The position numbers and the translations under genes were made by a program. A stretch of 64,000 bases of DNA from Natronocella acetinitrilica (GTDB taxonomy: Bacteria; Pseudomonadota; Gammaproteobacteria; Nitrococcales; Aquisalimonadaceae). The stretch spans positions 62,001 to 126,000 of the forward strand of contig NZ_JALJXV010000005.1 of NCBI RefSeq assembly GCF_024170285.1. Direction: 5' to 3'. The notes beneath the pieces are model-generated. The model searched no databases. It was given only the letters and a program-made list of their open reading frames with translations, and was not told the DNA's origin. Below are positions 30,606 through 40,792 of the stretch, piece by piece (position 1 is the stretch's first letter; each line of letters starts with the position of its first letter).

Positions 30606-31606
30606 GATGCTGCGGCTCGATGTTCAAGATAAGCGGCCAGCCCACCGGCCAGTTCCTCCGGGGTTCCCCGGCGACTGACGGCTCCGGTGGCCGCAGCGCA
30701 GTCCGGCATGCTGCTCACCGAAGAACTGCCACTGTCCTGCGCCCAGACTTCACCACCGGCTGCGGCGATGGCACGCACACCCAGCGCTCCATCGTCACCC
30801 ATGCCGCTGAACACGATGGCGCCGGCCCGCGGCCCGTACCGCGACGCCACCTCCTGCATGAGCAGGTCGACGCTGGGTCGACAGCTGCGCTCGGCCTTGT
30901 CCGGTTCCAGCCGCAGAGTGCCCTCGGGGCCGATACGCACCACATGATTCACCGGCGCCACCAGCACCATGCCCGGCTCGGCGACATCGCCATCTCGAGC
31001 GGGGACCACGCGCAAGGCCGTGGTTCGATTGAGCTGAGAGGCCAGCAGTTCGACGAAACCGTCGCCGATATGCTGCGCCAGAAAGAAGATGGCCCCCGGC
31101 GCTCCAGGCAGGGCCGCAAAAAACCGCCGAACCGCCTCGGGACCGCCAAAAGAGGCACCCAGCACCCAGACCATGGGCTCTGCCGGCTGCTGCCCGGCAG
31201 GCTGGCGCTGCTCCGACTGCTTCGCCGGCAGCGGTCTCGCCGACGCAGGCGCGGCGACGCCACCAGCCAGACCAGTCAGCTTTGCCGCAAGGCGTCGAAA
31301 CCAGACGCCAGTCTGCTCGGCACGACCGGACTCATTCAGTACGATGGGCACCGGCGCGTTCTCAAGCAATTCTTCCAGGGCATCGAAGACGGTATCGGAG
31401 GCGTCAGCGAGGTCCACCAGCAGCACCTGGGCGCGGGCGCTATCCAGCGCCCGCAGGCCACCGGGCAGCGCCGGCAGCCGCTCGACTTTCAGGCCGCAAC
31501 GCTCGAGGCCCAGTCGCAGATCCCTGCCCGCCTCGGCGTCGGCCATGAGGCCAACGCGTACGGCAGCGCCGGTCTGCTGCTCACTGTTCGGCTCACCGGA
31601 TGCCAT
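30602..31606 (-). CDS. chpB: CheB-type methylesterase ChpB
   Basis: 334 residues from ATG 31606, overlapping the end of chpA by 14 bases; the frame runs further upstream inside chpA without homology. An N-terminal receiver-like region (about 10-110, with the possible phosphoacceptor in LLVDLAD) is joined by a Gln/Ala/Pro-rich linker to the CheB methylesterase domain. Catalytic triad marks: GASFGGPEAV (Ser), LAQHIGDGF (His) and GMGDDGALGV (Asp). It removes methyl groups placed on PilJ by PilK, setting adaptation of the surface-sensing array. The receiver part is weakly conserved. Confidence 0.88.
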   Translation of the reverse strand: MASGEPNSEQQTGAAVRVGLMADAEAGRDLRLGLERCGLKVERLPALPGGLRALDSARAQVLLVDLADASDTVFDALEELLENAPVPIVLNESGRAEQTGVWFRRLAAKLTGLAGGVAAPASARPLPAKQSEQRQPAGQQPAEPMVWVLGASFGGPEAVRRFFAALPGAPGAIFFLAQHIGDGFVELLASQLNRTTALRVVPARDGDVAEPGMVLVAPVNHVVRIGPEGTLRLEPDKAERSCRPSVDLLMQEVASRYGPRAGAIVFSGMGDDGALGVRAIAAAGGEVWAQDSGSSSVSSMPDCAAATGAVSRRGTPEELAGGLAAYLEHRAAAS

Positions 31607-34600
31607 GACGGTCTTGTAGAAGCTCCCGGAGATTGTCCATGAGCTCGCTTTCCTGATAGGGCTTGCCGAGGTAGCGATCGACGCCAATATCCAGCGCCCG
31701 CTGGCGATGCTTATCGCCAGTGCGGGAGGTAATCATGATGATGGGCACCTCACGGAGCCGCTCGTCGTTGCGCATGTGGGTTGCCAGCTCGTAGCCATCC
31801 ATACGCGGCATCTCAATGTCCAGCAGCATGGCATGGGGAACGTAATCCTGCAGCAGGGCCACGGCGTCAACGCCATCCTTCGCGGTCACTACCTGCATCC
31901 CGTTGCGCTCCAGCAGGCGGGTAGCCACCTTGCGCATGGTGATGGAGTCGTCCACCACCATCACGGTGGCCATTTCGTCCAGTAGCGGAGCAGGCTCGCT
32001 GGTGACCTGCACCCCATCGGCAACGGCGGCTGACCCCAGGCGTACGAAAGCTCCGACGTCAAGAATGAACACAACGCGGCCGTCGGCCAGAATAGTGGCG
32101 CCAAAGATGCCGGGAACACCACTGATCTGCGGGCCCACCGATTTGACCACGATTTCCCGGGCACCGATCAGCGCATCGACCTGGATCGCCAGGCGATGAT
32201 CACCGGTCTGCACCAGGACCACGGGGGTACGGCGATCGGTGCCACTCACCCCGGCCTCGCCGGTCCCCAGCAACTCCGCAAGGGAACGCACCTGGTAGTC
32301 CTGGCCCGCATAGTGATAACGCGCCTGATCACCACGACGGAAATAGGTCTCCAACTGATCGCGGGTCAGGCGAACCACGCCATCGATGGCGGTTAGCGGA
32401 ATGGCATAGGCCTGTTCGGCGGCCATGCAGAGCAAGGCCTGGTTCATGGCCAGGGTGAAGGGCAGACGGACGATGAACGTGGTACCGAGACCGGGCCTGC
32501 TGTCGATCTCGAGATTGCCGCCCAACTGCTTGATCTCCGCATTGACCACGTCCATGCCGACACCACGACCGGAAATCTGGGTGACTGTCTCCGCCGTGCT
32601 GAAGCCCTGCTCCAGCACGAACTGCACGATCTCGCGATCGGTCAGCTCGGCGTCCTCGCGCATCAGCCCGCGGCTAATGGCCTTGCGCCGGATGGCCTCA
32701 AGGTTCATGCCGCTGCCGTCATCCGATACCCGCAGGACCACGTCGGAGCCTTCCCGGTCCAGGGCGACGGTAATCTGGCCGGAACCGGGCTTGCCGGCAG
32801 CCTGGCGGGCATCCGGTGTCTCGATGCCGTGGGCCACGGCGTTGCGCAGCATATGCTCCAGGGGCGCCGTGACGCGCTCGAGCACGTTGCGGTCCATTTC
32901 TCCCTGACCGCCCTGCACCCGCAGTTGCACATCACGCCCCAACTCCTGGGCGGTCTGACGGACGATTCTGCGGAGTCGCGGGGCCAGGTTGGCAAACGGC
33001 ACCATGCGAGTGCGCATGAGGCCGTCCTGCAGTTCCGTATTGACTCGGGATTGTTGCAGCAACAGCGTTTCCGCTTCCCGTGCCAGATTATCCAGCATGC
33101 CCTCGATACTGCTGAGGTCGTTCACCGATTCCACCAGGGCGCGGGAAAGCTCCTGCATCCGCGAGAATCGGTCGAGTTCCAGCGGATCGAAGCTGTCGTC
33201 GTCCGCGTCCTGGGTGGACTCGGGCTGACGATCAAAGCGATACAGAATCTGCGCCTCGGTTTCTATCTCAAGCGTGCGCAGCTGCTCGCGCAGGCGGCTG
33301 ACGGTCTGGTCCAGTTCCGCCAGGTTGAAGCGGAATCCACCCACCTGCTGATCCAGGCGAGCACGATAAATGCTGACCTCGCCGGCGTTGTTGACCAGGT
33401 TATCAAGCAGGTCCGCACGCACCCGAACCATGTCGGCGGCGGCGGTTCGCTCTGCCCCGGCGTCCTGCGCCGGCGCCTGGGGAGGTGGCGCGACAGCGGG
33501 CGGCGGGGGTACTTCCACCGGTGCTTCCACATCGGCATCAGTGGCGTCGCCACGGCGCGCCTCGATGGTCTGCAGCAGCGCGGCCGGCGCTTGCAGCACG
33601 GCCCCCTGCGCCGCGTTCTCACGCATGGCGTACAAGTGATCGTGACACTGCTCCAGCAGGTCGAACAGCGGGCGATCAGCACCGACTTCGCCATCTCGTA
33701 CGCCATTCAGAAGGGTCTCTACGGCATGGGCGAGATCCGCCATGGGCGAGAATCCGGCCATGCGGGCACCACCCTTCAGCGTATGCAACGCGCGCTGAAT
33801 ATCCCGCAGAAGGTTTTCGTCGTCCGGATCATCGGCCCATTGCTGCAAGGCGCCTTCGATGACCTGGAGGACTTCCGCGGATTCCTCCAGAAAGACCTCG
33901 ACCAATTCCACGTCGCCGCCGGCCTCATCGGCCTGTGGCCAATCGCTCAGGGAGTCGGCCGACTCGCCCGCGGCCTCCCGCCGGACCTGTTCCATGCGTT
34001 CCAGCAAGGCGACGGGCGACTCCGTCATCTTGCCGGTACGCGCGGCCAGCACCATGCGGTTCAGGCCGTCGAGGCATTCCGTCAACAGATCGAAACAGGC
34101 GTCATCCGCTGGAATCCGGGCAAGTTCCACGTCCACCACCAGGCTCTCGAGGCCATGACAGAGAGTGGCGAAACCGTTAAAGCCCGCGAGTCGCGCGCCT
34201 CCCTTGAGGGTGTGCAAGGAGCGGTGCAACTCCGCAAGGGCCGCGCTGGGATCAGCGTCATGTTCCCAGCGAGCGATGGTGCCCTCCAGGAACTGCAGAA
34301 TGTCCTCCGCCTCTTCCAGGAACAGGGCGACCAGATCCTCGTCCACGGCATCGACGGGCTCGTCCACGAAGGCCGGTGCCGAGACGGCGGATGGTGCCGC
34401 CGGTTCGGTGGTTTGCGGCGGTTCCACCTGACGGCGCTCATCGATCCACGACAGCACATCGTCGATACCCGGCATGTCGAGACTGCTGTCTCCGAGGGCG
34501 TCCAGCAACTCACGGATGCGTTGCGCACCTGCTTCGAGCAGTTCGTTGTCGGCCTGATCCAGACGGCGGCCCTGATCCTGCCGCAAGCCAGCGAACTGTT

Positions 34601-37600
34601 CCAGGCTGCGGGCCAGCGTGGCAACCGGCACCACATTGGCCATCCGGGCACTACCGGCCAGCGTATGCAGGGCACGAGTCAGCGACTCCGTGACCTGACA
34701 GGTGGCACTCTGGGCGCGGCACCCCTCTATGAATCCGGCCACCGCAGTCAGGTGATCCAGCGTCTCGGCACGGAAGATTTCGTACAGGGCGGGATCGATC
34801 AGCGGTGTCGGCCCCGAAGCAACAGGTGCTGCTACGTGGACAGGCTCGACAGCCTCGGCGGCGGGCTCAGCCACATCATCATCCGGAAACCCGAAATCAT
34901 CCGGCAATTCGGGCTGCTCCGATGATTCGTTCGCCGGCAGCGCACCTTCAAGTTCCTCGAAAACTTCCGGGTCGGGCGTATCGACATCGGCATCGTCGTC
35001 GGCTGCAGCGAAATCCTCGACGCCGTCCATGCTCTCCAGATCGGCGAGTTCCTGATCGCTGACCAGCGGCGCCTGCTCCTCCGGCGAGTCCAACGCCTGA
35101 TCATGCCCGGGTTCCTGGTCGGCAGACGAGTCCTCTCCCACGGGTTCCGCGTCAGGCACAAGAAATTCGACTTCCGAGAATGGATCCTCGGCAAAGGGAT
35201 CGCTGGACGCGAGCGTCGCATCGTCATGATCATGGTCAGCCTCGGACGTTGCGTCCGATTCTTCCCCGGAATCCTCGGCGTCGGCGAACACCTCGTCCAC
35301 TGCGCTTTCTGCGGGAGCCTCCTGGACCTCGTCGGAGGTTGCCGGAACCGCGGGCGCGGTAACGACCGGCTCACCATCCGCCGCACCCTGCAGCTGGGCC
35401 ATGAGCCCGCGAATATCCAGGCTATCGAGATCGATGTCCTCGCCACGCAATTCGGCGGCAAGCGACGGAATACGGTTGGTGGCCTTCTCCACCAGACCGG
35501 TCACTTCGCGAGTGGGCAAAACGTTACCCTCGATCACCCGATTGAGCAGGCGCTCGACGGACCAGGCCAACTCGCCCAGCAACAGGGCCCCGGCCAGGCG
35601 ACCACTGCCCTTGAGGGTATGCCACATGCGGCGCAGTGTCGTAACCGGCTCCTTCTGCTCTGGATCGGCCAGCCATGCGGGCATGTTCTCGCCGATGGTC
35701 TCGAGCACTTCGTCGACCTCTTCGAGGAAGATCTCGAGAATTTCGTCGTCCAGCTCTTCGCCCCGTACGGGCACATCCAGGTTGACCGCCGAGGCATGAC
35801 CAGGGCGACGTATCGGCGGCACATCTGCAACCGACGGCGACTCTGGCGCTTCCATGGGCTCTTCCATGGGCGCGTCCGATGCCGAGTCCACGAGCTCGGG
35901 CTCCGACTCCACCACCTGGGCTTCAGGCTGCTCTTGGTCACCGTGGTCTTCGCCGCTGTGGTCAGCATCGGGCTCATCGGTATCAAGTGCTTCCGGCTCC
36001 AGGGCAACGGTGGGCGGGAGCTCGGTGCCGACCCGCTCTGGCGTCGCGCCGGTGGACGGCCTGTAGCCCAGAAGATCGAGGCTGCCCTGGGCCACATCCA
36101 GGATTGCCTCGCGGCCGCTGCGCCGCTCAAGCACAGCCTCCAGGTAGTACTCCAGGCTGGTGATGGTATCTGCCAGGGCATCCAGGGCTTCCGAACCGGG
36201 CACGGCACGGGAGTCCAGTACCTCCTGGCGCAGATAATCGTTCATCACGGAGATCAGGCAGGCGGCCCGTTCGAGATCGATCATCTCGAGTGCGCCCTGG
36301 AGGCGCCGCATCACGGCTTCCAGGGAATCCAGCGGCTGCTGGTTGTCCCGCTCGATGAATTGAACGATGGCTTCCTTGATCGCGCCGATATCGGCGATGG
36401 CCTCGCGGATCGCCGTTTGATAGACGGTGCGATACTCCAGGTCGAACAAGCGACCGTCGTCGATGCCGACGGCGGCGTCCGCGCCTTCAGGACGGACGAA
36501 ACCGTCCTCGAGCACGTTGTCGAGGCTGGACTCGACGTAGAGGAGCGTACGGGCCAGTTCCATCAGCGACTGATCACCGACGTCCTCTCCCGCCGCAAGG
36601 CGCTGGAAGCCCGGCAGCTGATCGCGTACCACCGTGCGGGCCTCGCCCATGCCCAGCATGCCCAGCGTATCGGCAACGCGGCCCAGGCTCTCGGCAGCCA
36701 ACCGCAGGCGCTCCGGATCCGCCTGCCCACCGCGCACGTGGAGATCCAGCGCATCCTTGACGCCGGTCACATCCTCCCGCAGCGCACCGGCAACACTCTC
36801 CAGGATATCCGCGCCCGGTCCGGCAGCGGGCCGGTCGGGGTCAGCTGGCTCATCGAGTCCGAACTGCCGCCGAATGGCCAGCAGGCGTTCTGTCGGTTCC
36901 GGCGCCATCGCCACGTGATAGAGCAGGCTCTTCAGCAGCTCTTCGGGCACATCCTCCACCAGTGCCGTCTCGCCCTCGTCGATGACCCGCTTGAGTTGCC
37001 GGTCCACCTGTCCCAGCAGCGTCTTGACCGAGCGCGTGCTCTCCAGCCCACCATGCCGCAAGCCGTCCACCACACCGGCGGCGATCCACCACAAACCGGC
37101 GGCGCCATCATCGGGAGAAGCCGCATCCAGGTTGTCCAGCACCTCGGCGATCTTTTCCAGGCTGCGGTCTTCCTGCTGACGCTTGAAATACATCAGCAGG
37201 GCGCGCTGATAGACACCCCGGTAACGCCTGGCCAACGCAACAATGGGCTCACCGGCTTCCCGCAGTCGGGCTTCGGCGTCCTGAACGGCGGCCAGGTCCG
37301 GCGAGAAAAACAGGCTCTCGTCCAGGGTCTCGGCCGCCCGTGAGCTTCGCAAATCGTTGATCAGGCCAAGCACCACCAACGGGCTGTCCTGCTGGCCCTG
37401 CTCGATTTCCTCAAGCAGACGGGCGCAGCGCAGAATGCCGGTCATGATGGTTTCTTCGGCGTCCTCGGGCTGGCCGACATCACCGGCAAGCAACGCCTCG
37501 ATGGACCGCTCCAGCTCTTCGGCCAGCATGGACACGCCATAGAGTTCAAGCATCTGCAGCGTGCCGTAGACCTGATGCAGGTAGGTGCCGCAAAAGCGCA

Positions 37601-37724
37601 GCTGCGTCTCGTCGCTGCGGTCTTCGCTGTATGCCTCCAGGGCCTGGGCAGCTTCCTTGAGCGTGTTTTCAAGCTCCCGGCGCACCCAACTGAGTGTGCT
37701 GCGATCAAAGTCGGAGGTCGTCAT
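31593..37724 (-). CDS. chpA: Hybrid chemosensory histidine kinase ChpA
   Basis: 2043 residues, the CheA-type kinase of the pilus chemosensory system. The first 560 or so residues are FimL-like helical bundles. Four Hpt domains follow, with phospho-histidines His702 (HTLKGSGR), His1020 (HTLAGSAR), His1171 (HTLKGGAR) and His1314 (HTLKGGAR). Then come a dimerisation region (LLDNLVNNAGEV), the HATPase domain (N-box LRNAVAHGIE near Asn1628, then DDGSGMN), a CheW domain (about 1755-1890) and a C-terminal receiver with Asp1969 (LLDIEMPRMDGY). Acidic Asp/Glu/Pro linkers separate the Hpt units. ChpA phosphorylates PilG and PilH. It is shorter than the roughly 2470-residue P. aeruginosa protein and has fewer phosphotransfer domains. 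Confidence 0.95.
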   Translation of the reverse strand: MTTSDFDRSTLSWVRRELENTLKEAAQALEAYSEDRSDETQLRFCGTYLHQVYGTLQMLELYGVSMLAEELERSIEALLAGDVGQPEDAEETIMTGILRCARLLEEIEQGQQDSPLVVLGLINDLRSSRAAETLDESLFFSPDLAAVQDAEARLREAGEPIVALARRYRGVYQRALLMYFKRQQEDRSLEKIAEVLDNLDAASPDDGAAGLWWIAAGVVDGLRHGGLESTRSVKTLLGQVDRQLKRVIDEGETALVEDVPEELLKSLLYHVAMAPEPTERLLAIRRQFGLDEPADPDRPAAGPGADILESVAGALREDVTGVKDALDLHVRGGQADPERLRLAAESLGRVADTLGMLGMGEARTVVRDQLPGFQRLAAGEDVGDQSLMELARTLLYVESSLDNVLEDGFVRPEGADAAVGIDDGRLFDLEYRTVYQTAIREAIADIGAIKEAIVQFIERDNQQPLDSLEAVMRRLQGALEMIDLERAACLISVMNDYLRQEVLDSRAVPGSEALDALADTITSLEYYLEAVLERRSGREAILDVAQGSLDLLGYRPSTGATPERVGTELPPTVALEPEALDTDEPDADHSGEDHGDQEQPEAQVVESEPELVDSASDAPMEEPMEAPESPSVADVPPIRRPGHASAVNLDVPVRGEELDDEILEIFLEEVDEVLETIGENMPAWLADPEQKEPVTTLRRMWHTLKGSGRLAGALLLGELAWSVERLLNRVIEGNVLPTREVTGLVEKATNRIPSLAAELRGEDIDLDSLDIRGLMAQLQGAADGEPVVTAPAVPATSDEVQEAPAESAVDEVFADAEDSGEESDATSEADHDHDDATLASSDPFAEDPFSEVEFLVPDAEPVGEDSSADQEPGHDQALDSPEEQAPLVSDQELADLESMDGVEDFAAADDDADVDTPDPEVFEELEGALPANESSEQPELPDDFGFPDDDVAEPAAEAVEPVHVAAPVASGPTPLIDPALYEIFRAETLDHLTAVAGFIEGCRAQSATCQVTESLTRALHTLAGSARMANVVPVATLARSLEQFAGLRQDQGRRLDQADNELLEAGAQRIRELLDALGDSSLDMPGIDDVLSWIDERRQVEPPQTTEPAAPSAVSAPAFVDEPVDAVDEDLVALFLEEAEDILQFLEGTIARWEHDADPSAALAELHRSLHTLKGGARLAGFNGFATLCHGLESLVVDVELARIPADDACFDLLTECLDGLNRMVLAARTGKMTESPVALLERMEQVRREAAGESADSLSDWPQADEAGGDVELVEVFLEESAEVLQVIEGALQQWADDPDDENLLRDIQRALHTLKGGARMAGFSPMADLAHAVETLLNGVRDGEVGADRPLFDLLEQCHDHLYAMRENAAQGAVLQAPAALLQTIEARRGDATDADVEAPVEVPPPPAVAPPPQAPAQDAGAERTAAADMVRVRADLLDNLVNNAGEVSIYRARLDQQVGGFRFNLAELDQTVSRLREQLRTLEIETEAQILYRFDRQPESTQDADDDSFDPLELDRFSRMQELSRALVESVNDLSSIEGMLDNLAREAETLLLQQSRVNTELQDGLMRTRMVPFANLAPRLRRIVRQTAQELGRDVQLRVQGGQGEMDRNVLERVTAPLEHMLRNAVAHGIETPDARQAAGKPGSGQITVALDREGSDVVLRVSDDGSGMNLEAIRRKAISRGLMREDAELTDREIVQFVLEQGFSTAETVTQISGRGVGMDVVNAEIKQLGGNLEIDSRPGLGTTFIVRLPFTLAMNQALLCMAAEQAYAIPLTAIDGVVRLTRDQLETYFRRGDQARYHYAGQDYQVRSLAELLGTGEAGVSGTDRRTPVVLVQTGDHRLAIQVDALIGAREIVVKSVGPQISGVPGIFGATILADGRVVFILDVGAFVRLGSAAVADGVQVTSEPAPLLDEMATVMVVDDSITMRKVATRLLERNGMQVVTAKDGVDAVALLQDYVPHAMLLDIEMPRMDGYELATHMRNDERLREVPIIMITSRTGDKHRQRALDIGVDRYLGKPYQESELMDNLRELLQDRHGIR

Positions 37725-38647
37725 GGCGCAACCGCCCTCCGGGCTGGTTCATCGCTGCGACGGAAGGCAAGCACGTCGTCCTGGTTGGCCAGCCTTGTCA
37801 TGTGTGGATGAGTCCAGCGCAGGACCTCACCCGCCCCGAGTATCATCACGCCCCCAGGCCGCAGGTGTTTCACCAGGCTGTCCACGATGGCCTGGCGGCG
37901 GGTGCGATCGAAATAAATGAGTAGATTCTGACAATAGACGACATCCGCCGCCCGGCCGGCCAGCCCACCAACATCAAGCACATTGATCTGGGCGAAACAA
38001 ACCCGCCGGCGAAGCTTCCGACTGACCAGGAAGTGTTCCGGATCGGCGGGTTCGCAATAGCGCAGCGCATACTCTTCCGGAATGTCAGTGGCGCGCCTGC
38101 GGGAATAGGTACCCGCCTTGGCCGTGGACAGGGACTGCAGGCTGATGTCGGTCCCGGTTACCCCGAAGCGGGCAACAAACCCGGTATCATTGAAGTAGCG
38201 ATCCGCCACCATGGCAAGGGTGTAGGCCTCTTCCCCGGTGGAGCAACCGACGCTCCAGATGTTGAGCTGCCCGTCCCAACCCGGTCGGGCCACCACCGCC
38301 GGCAGCACGGTCTCACGCAGCAGGCGCAACGCTCTTGGATCGCGGAAGAAACGGGTTTCATGAACGGTGAGCCGGTCAACCAGTGCCGTCCATTCGATGT
38401 TGCCGGCGAGCCCCGATGTGACGAATTCGTAGTAGGCATCGACGTCGCGGTAGCCGATCTGGCGCATCCGCAAGGCCAGGCTGGTCACGAGGAACGAGCG
38501 CCGTTCCCTGGGTAACACCATGCCGGTTCGACGCTCCAGCAATTCGACCCAGCGGTCGAACTGCGACTGCGTCATGCCGGGCAGGCTGTCGGCCATGGAC
38601 GTGGACGGCTGCACCTCTTGCCCCTCCTCAGCGAGCACCATCGTCAC
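37721..38647 (-). CDS. pilK: CheR-type methyltransferase PilK
   Basis: 308 residues from GTG 38647, with GGGGGAG seven bases before it. An N-terminal CheR helical domain (SQFDRWVELLERRTGM, RRSFLVTSLALRMR) precedes the SAM-binding domain with WSVGCSTGEEAYTLAM, GTDISLQSL and the CheR signature VVYCQNLLIYFD. It methylates glutamates on the receptor PilJ using SAM. The stop overlaps the chpA start by four bases, and pilJ ends 14 bases upstream. PilK is dispensable for twitching in P. aeruginosa but is conserved in the operon. Confidence 0.92.
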   Translation of the reverse strand: MTMVLAEEGQEVQPSTSMADSLPGMTQSQFDRWVELLERRTGMVLPRERRSFLVTSLALRMRQIGYRDVDAYYEFVTSGLAGNIEWTALVDRLTVHETRFFRDPRALRLLRETVLPAVVARPGWDGQLNIWSVGCSTGEEAYTLAMVADRYFNDTGFVARFGVTGTDISLQSLSTAKAGTYSRRRATDIPEEYALRYCEPADPEHFLVSRKLRRRVCFAQINVLDVGGLAGRAADVVYCQNLLIYFDRTRRQAIVDSLVKHLRPGGVMILGAGEVLRWTHPHMTRLANQDDVLAFRRSDEPARRAVAP

Positions 38648-38661
38648 CGGAGAACTCCCCC

Positions 38662-40719
38662 TTACTCGGGCAGCTTGAAGCCGGCCACGGAGTTCCGCAG
38701 GTCGTTGGCGAGATCAGCCAGGTTACCGATGGAGGTCGCCGTCTCGTTGGTACCCGCGGACGTCTGCGAGGTGATCTCCTGGATGACGTTCATGGTATCG
38801 GAGATGTTGGCGGCGGCCTTGGCCTGCTGACGGGCCGCCTCGGAGATGTTCTGGATCAGTCCGGCAAGCTGCTGCGAGGTGTTTTCGATCTCGCGCAGCG
38901 CATCGCCGGCGTCTTCCGCCAGGCGCGCACCACTGACCACACCGGCGGTGGATTGCTCCATGGAGATCACCGCCTCGTTGGTGTCGGTCTGGATAGTCTT
39001 CACCAGGGCTTCGATCTGCTTGGTGGCATTACCCGAGCGTTCGGCCAGTCGCTGGACTTCGTCGGCAACCACCGCGAAACCGCGACCCGCTTCACCGGCC
39101 ATGGCCGCCTGTATGGAAGCATTAAGGGCCAGGATGTTGGTCTGGTCGGCAATGTCGTTGATCAGCTCGACGATGTTGCCGATTTCCTGGGATGACTCAC
39201 CGAGCCGCTTGATCCGCTTGGACGTCTCCTGGATCTGTTCGCGGATCACGTCCATGCCGTCGATGGTGCGACGCACGGTGTCGGCGCCCTTGTGCGCCAG
39301 GTCCACCGATCTGCGGGCCACGTCAGCCGATTCTTCGGAGTTGCGCGACACCTGGTCGATGGAAATGGCCATTTCGTTGATGGCCGCCGATGCGGCAGTG
39401 ATCTGGTGCGCCTGGTGATCGGAGGCTTCCGCCAGGTGCATGGCAGTCGCCTGGGTCTGCTGTGCCGCGGAGGACACCTGTACCGAGGTCTCGTTGATGG
39501 TGGTTACCAGGTTGCGCAGGGCGTCGGTGGCGTCATTGAAGGCGTCGCCGATGGCGCCGGTGAACTCCTCACCCACCGAGGCCTGTACGGTGAGATCGCC
39601 TTCGGACAGACCCTGGATTTCGTCCAGCAGGTCAAGGATCGCCTGCTGGTTCTTCTTCGACTGCTCGTCGGCCTTGCGCTTCTCGGCGCGCTGGGCTTCC
39701 ACCTCGGCTCGGGCCGCAAAGCGGGTAAAGAAGCCGCGCACCACCAGAAGAATCAGCGCCAGAAGACCGAAAGCAAAGCCGAACCACCACTTCACCGGCC
39801 GCTGATCTGAAAGAGCCCGGTACTGGACGAGGAGCTGTTCGGTAGTGGCTTCCAGACGATCGGAATCGGTGAAGATCCGGTCCGCCGCCTCGCGCACTTC
39901 ATAGAGCTCCGTGCGGTCGCCAAGGATGTCGTTCACCGGTTCACGCACTTCCGACGCATAGATGTTGCGGGCCTCTTCCAGTGCCGTCCGGGCCTGGCTA
40001 TCGGTAACGTTGCCAACCGGCAGGGGACCCGAGCCAAGCAGGGAGTTGAGAGAGGCACTCAGATTCTGGTCGGCCTGCTCGAGACGGGCGGCGGCGGTGC
40101 GATTACCGATGCCACCACGCAGCATTTCCTCGATATTCCGGGTGATCTGGTCGGCGTGGAGCATGGCCTGGGTGGTGGCAAAGACCTGGTCCTGGCTGGC
40201 GCCGGCATCAACCAGTCGGGTGGCGGCCTCTTCCAGAAGACGCTGAATACGGGGTACGGTGCCACGGAACTCTTCCGCAGTCTCGTTGATCGTTATGATG
40301 CGCTCCTGGTTTTCGAGGATGGTGCCAACCAGGCGGTTCATCTCGTTCCAGGGCTGCAGGACACGCCCCAGTGCCGCGTCGGCAGCCGGTGTTGTCTGAG
40401 ACGTGGGGGGCAGCCCGGTACGCGGATTGCCCGAGGCAAGGGCATCGGTATTCTGCGCCAGATCCTGCCGTGCCTCACGCAGATTGAAGAAGGCATCGGT
40501 CTTGCCGTTGGCAGCTTCGGATGCATTCTTGGCAATTTTTTGCGCCAGTACGCGAATCGCCTCGGAGCGCTCCACGTATTCGGCGTCGAAGTTGCTGTAG
40601 TAGTTGATGTAGGCGAAGCTCGCCACCATCAGCACCACGGCGAGCAGAATCAGCCCACTGACGGCCGTCACCGCTGCCGAGAGTCCGCCGAACTGACCCA
40701 AGTTCCTCAAACCCTTCAT
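38662..40719 (-). CDS. pilJ: Type IV pilus methyl-accepting receptor PilJ
   Basis: 685 residues from ATG 40719, preceded by GGAGGA; P. aeruginosa PilJ has about the same length. One transmembrane helix near residues 15-37, a periplasmic PilJ sensing region (about 40-330) with two helical modules, a second helix near 335-355 (FGFAFGLLALILLVV), a HAMP-like segment, then a long cytoplasmic coiled coil. The hairpin tip is ADQTNILALNASIQAAM followed by GEAGRGFAVVADEVQRLAER, the PilJ variant of the MCP signature. It is thought to sense pilin or pilus tension during surface contact and to drive ChpA through PilI and ChpC. Confidence 0.95.
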   Translation of the reverse strand: MKGLRNLGQFGGLSAAVTAVSGLILLAVVLMVASFAYINYYSNFDAEYVERSEAIRVLAQKIAKNASEAANGKTDAFFNLREARQDLAQNTDALASGNPRTGLPPTSQTTPAADAALGRVLQPWNEMNRLVGTILENQERIITINETAEEFRGTVPRIQRLLEEAATRLVDAGASQDQVFATTQAMLHADQITRNIEEMLRGGIGNRTAAARLEQADQNLSASLNSLLGSGPLPVGNVTDSQARTALEEARNIYASEVREPVNDILGDRTELYEVREAADRIFTDSDRLEATTEQLLVQYRALSDQRPVKWWFGFAFGLLALILLVVRGFFTRFAARAEVEAQRAEKRKADEQSKKNQQAILDLLDEIQGLSEGDLTVQASVGEEFTGAIGDAFNDATDALRNLVTTINETSVQVSSAAQQTQATAMHLAEASDHQAHQITAASAAINEMAISIDQVSRNSEESADVARRSVDLAHKGADTVRRTIDGMDVIREQIQETSKRIKRLGESSQEIGNIVELINDIADQTNILALNASIQAAMAGEAGRGFAVVADEVQRLAERSGNATKQIEALVKTIQTDTNEAVISMEQSTAGVVSGARLAEDAGDALREIENTSQQLAGLIQNISEAARQQAKAAANISDTMNVIQEITSQTSAGTNETATSIGNLADLANDLRNSVAGFKLPE

Positions 40720-40792
40720 GGTCGTACATCCTCCAGAGCGTACAGGGACCCGGGCGTCCGGCGAGGCACAGGCCTCGCACCGGGCGGCGAAA

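Noticed and set aside
32829-37343. Very long plus-strand open frames (698 and 746 codons) opposite chpA
   Set aside because: They lie fully antisense to the well-supported chpA gene, have no recognisable domains, and arise from the codon bias of GC-rich coding DNA.
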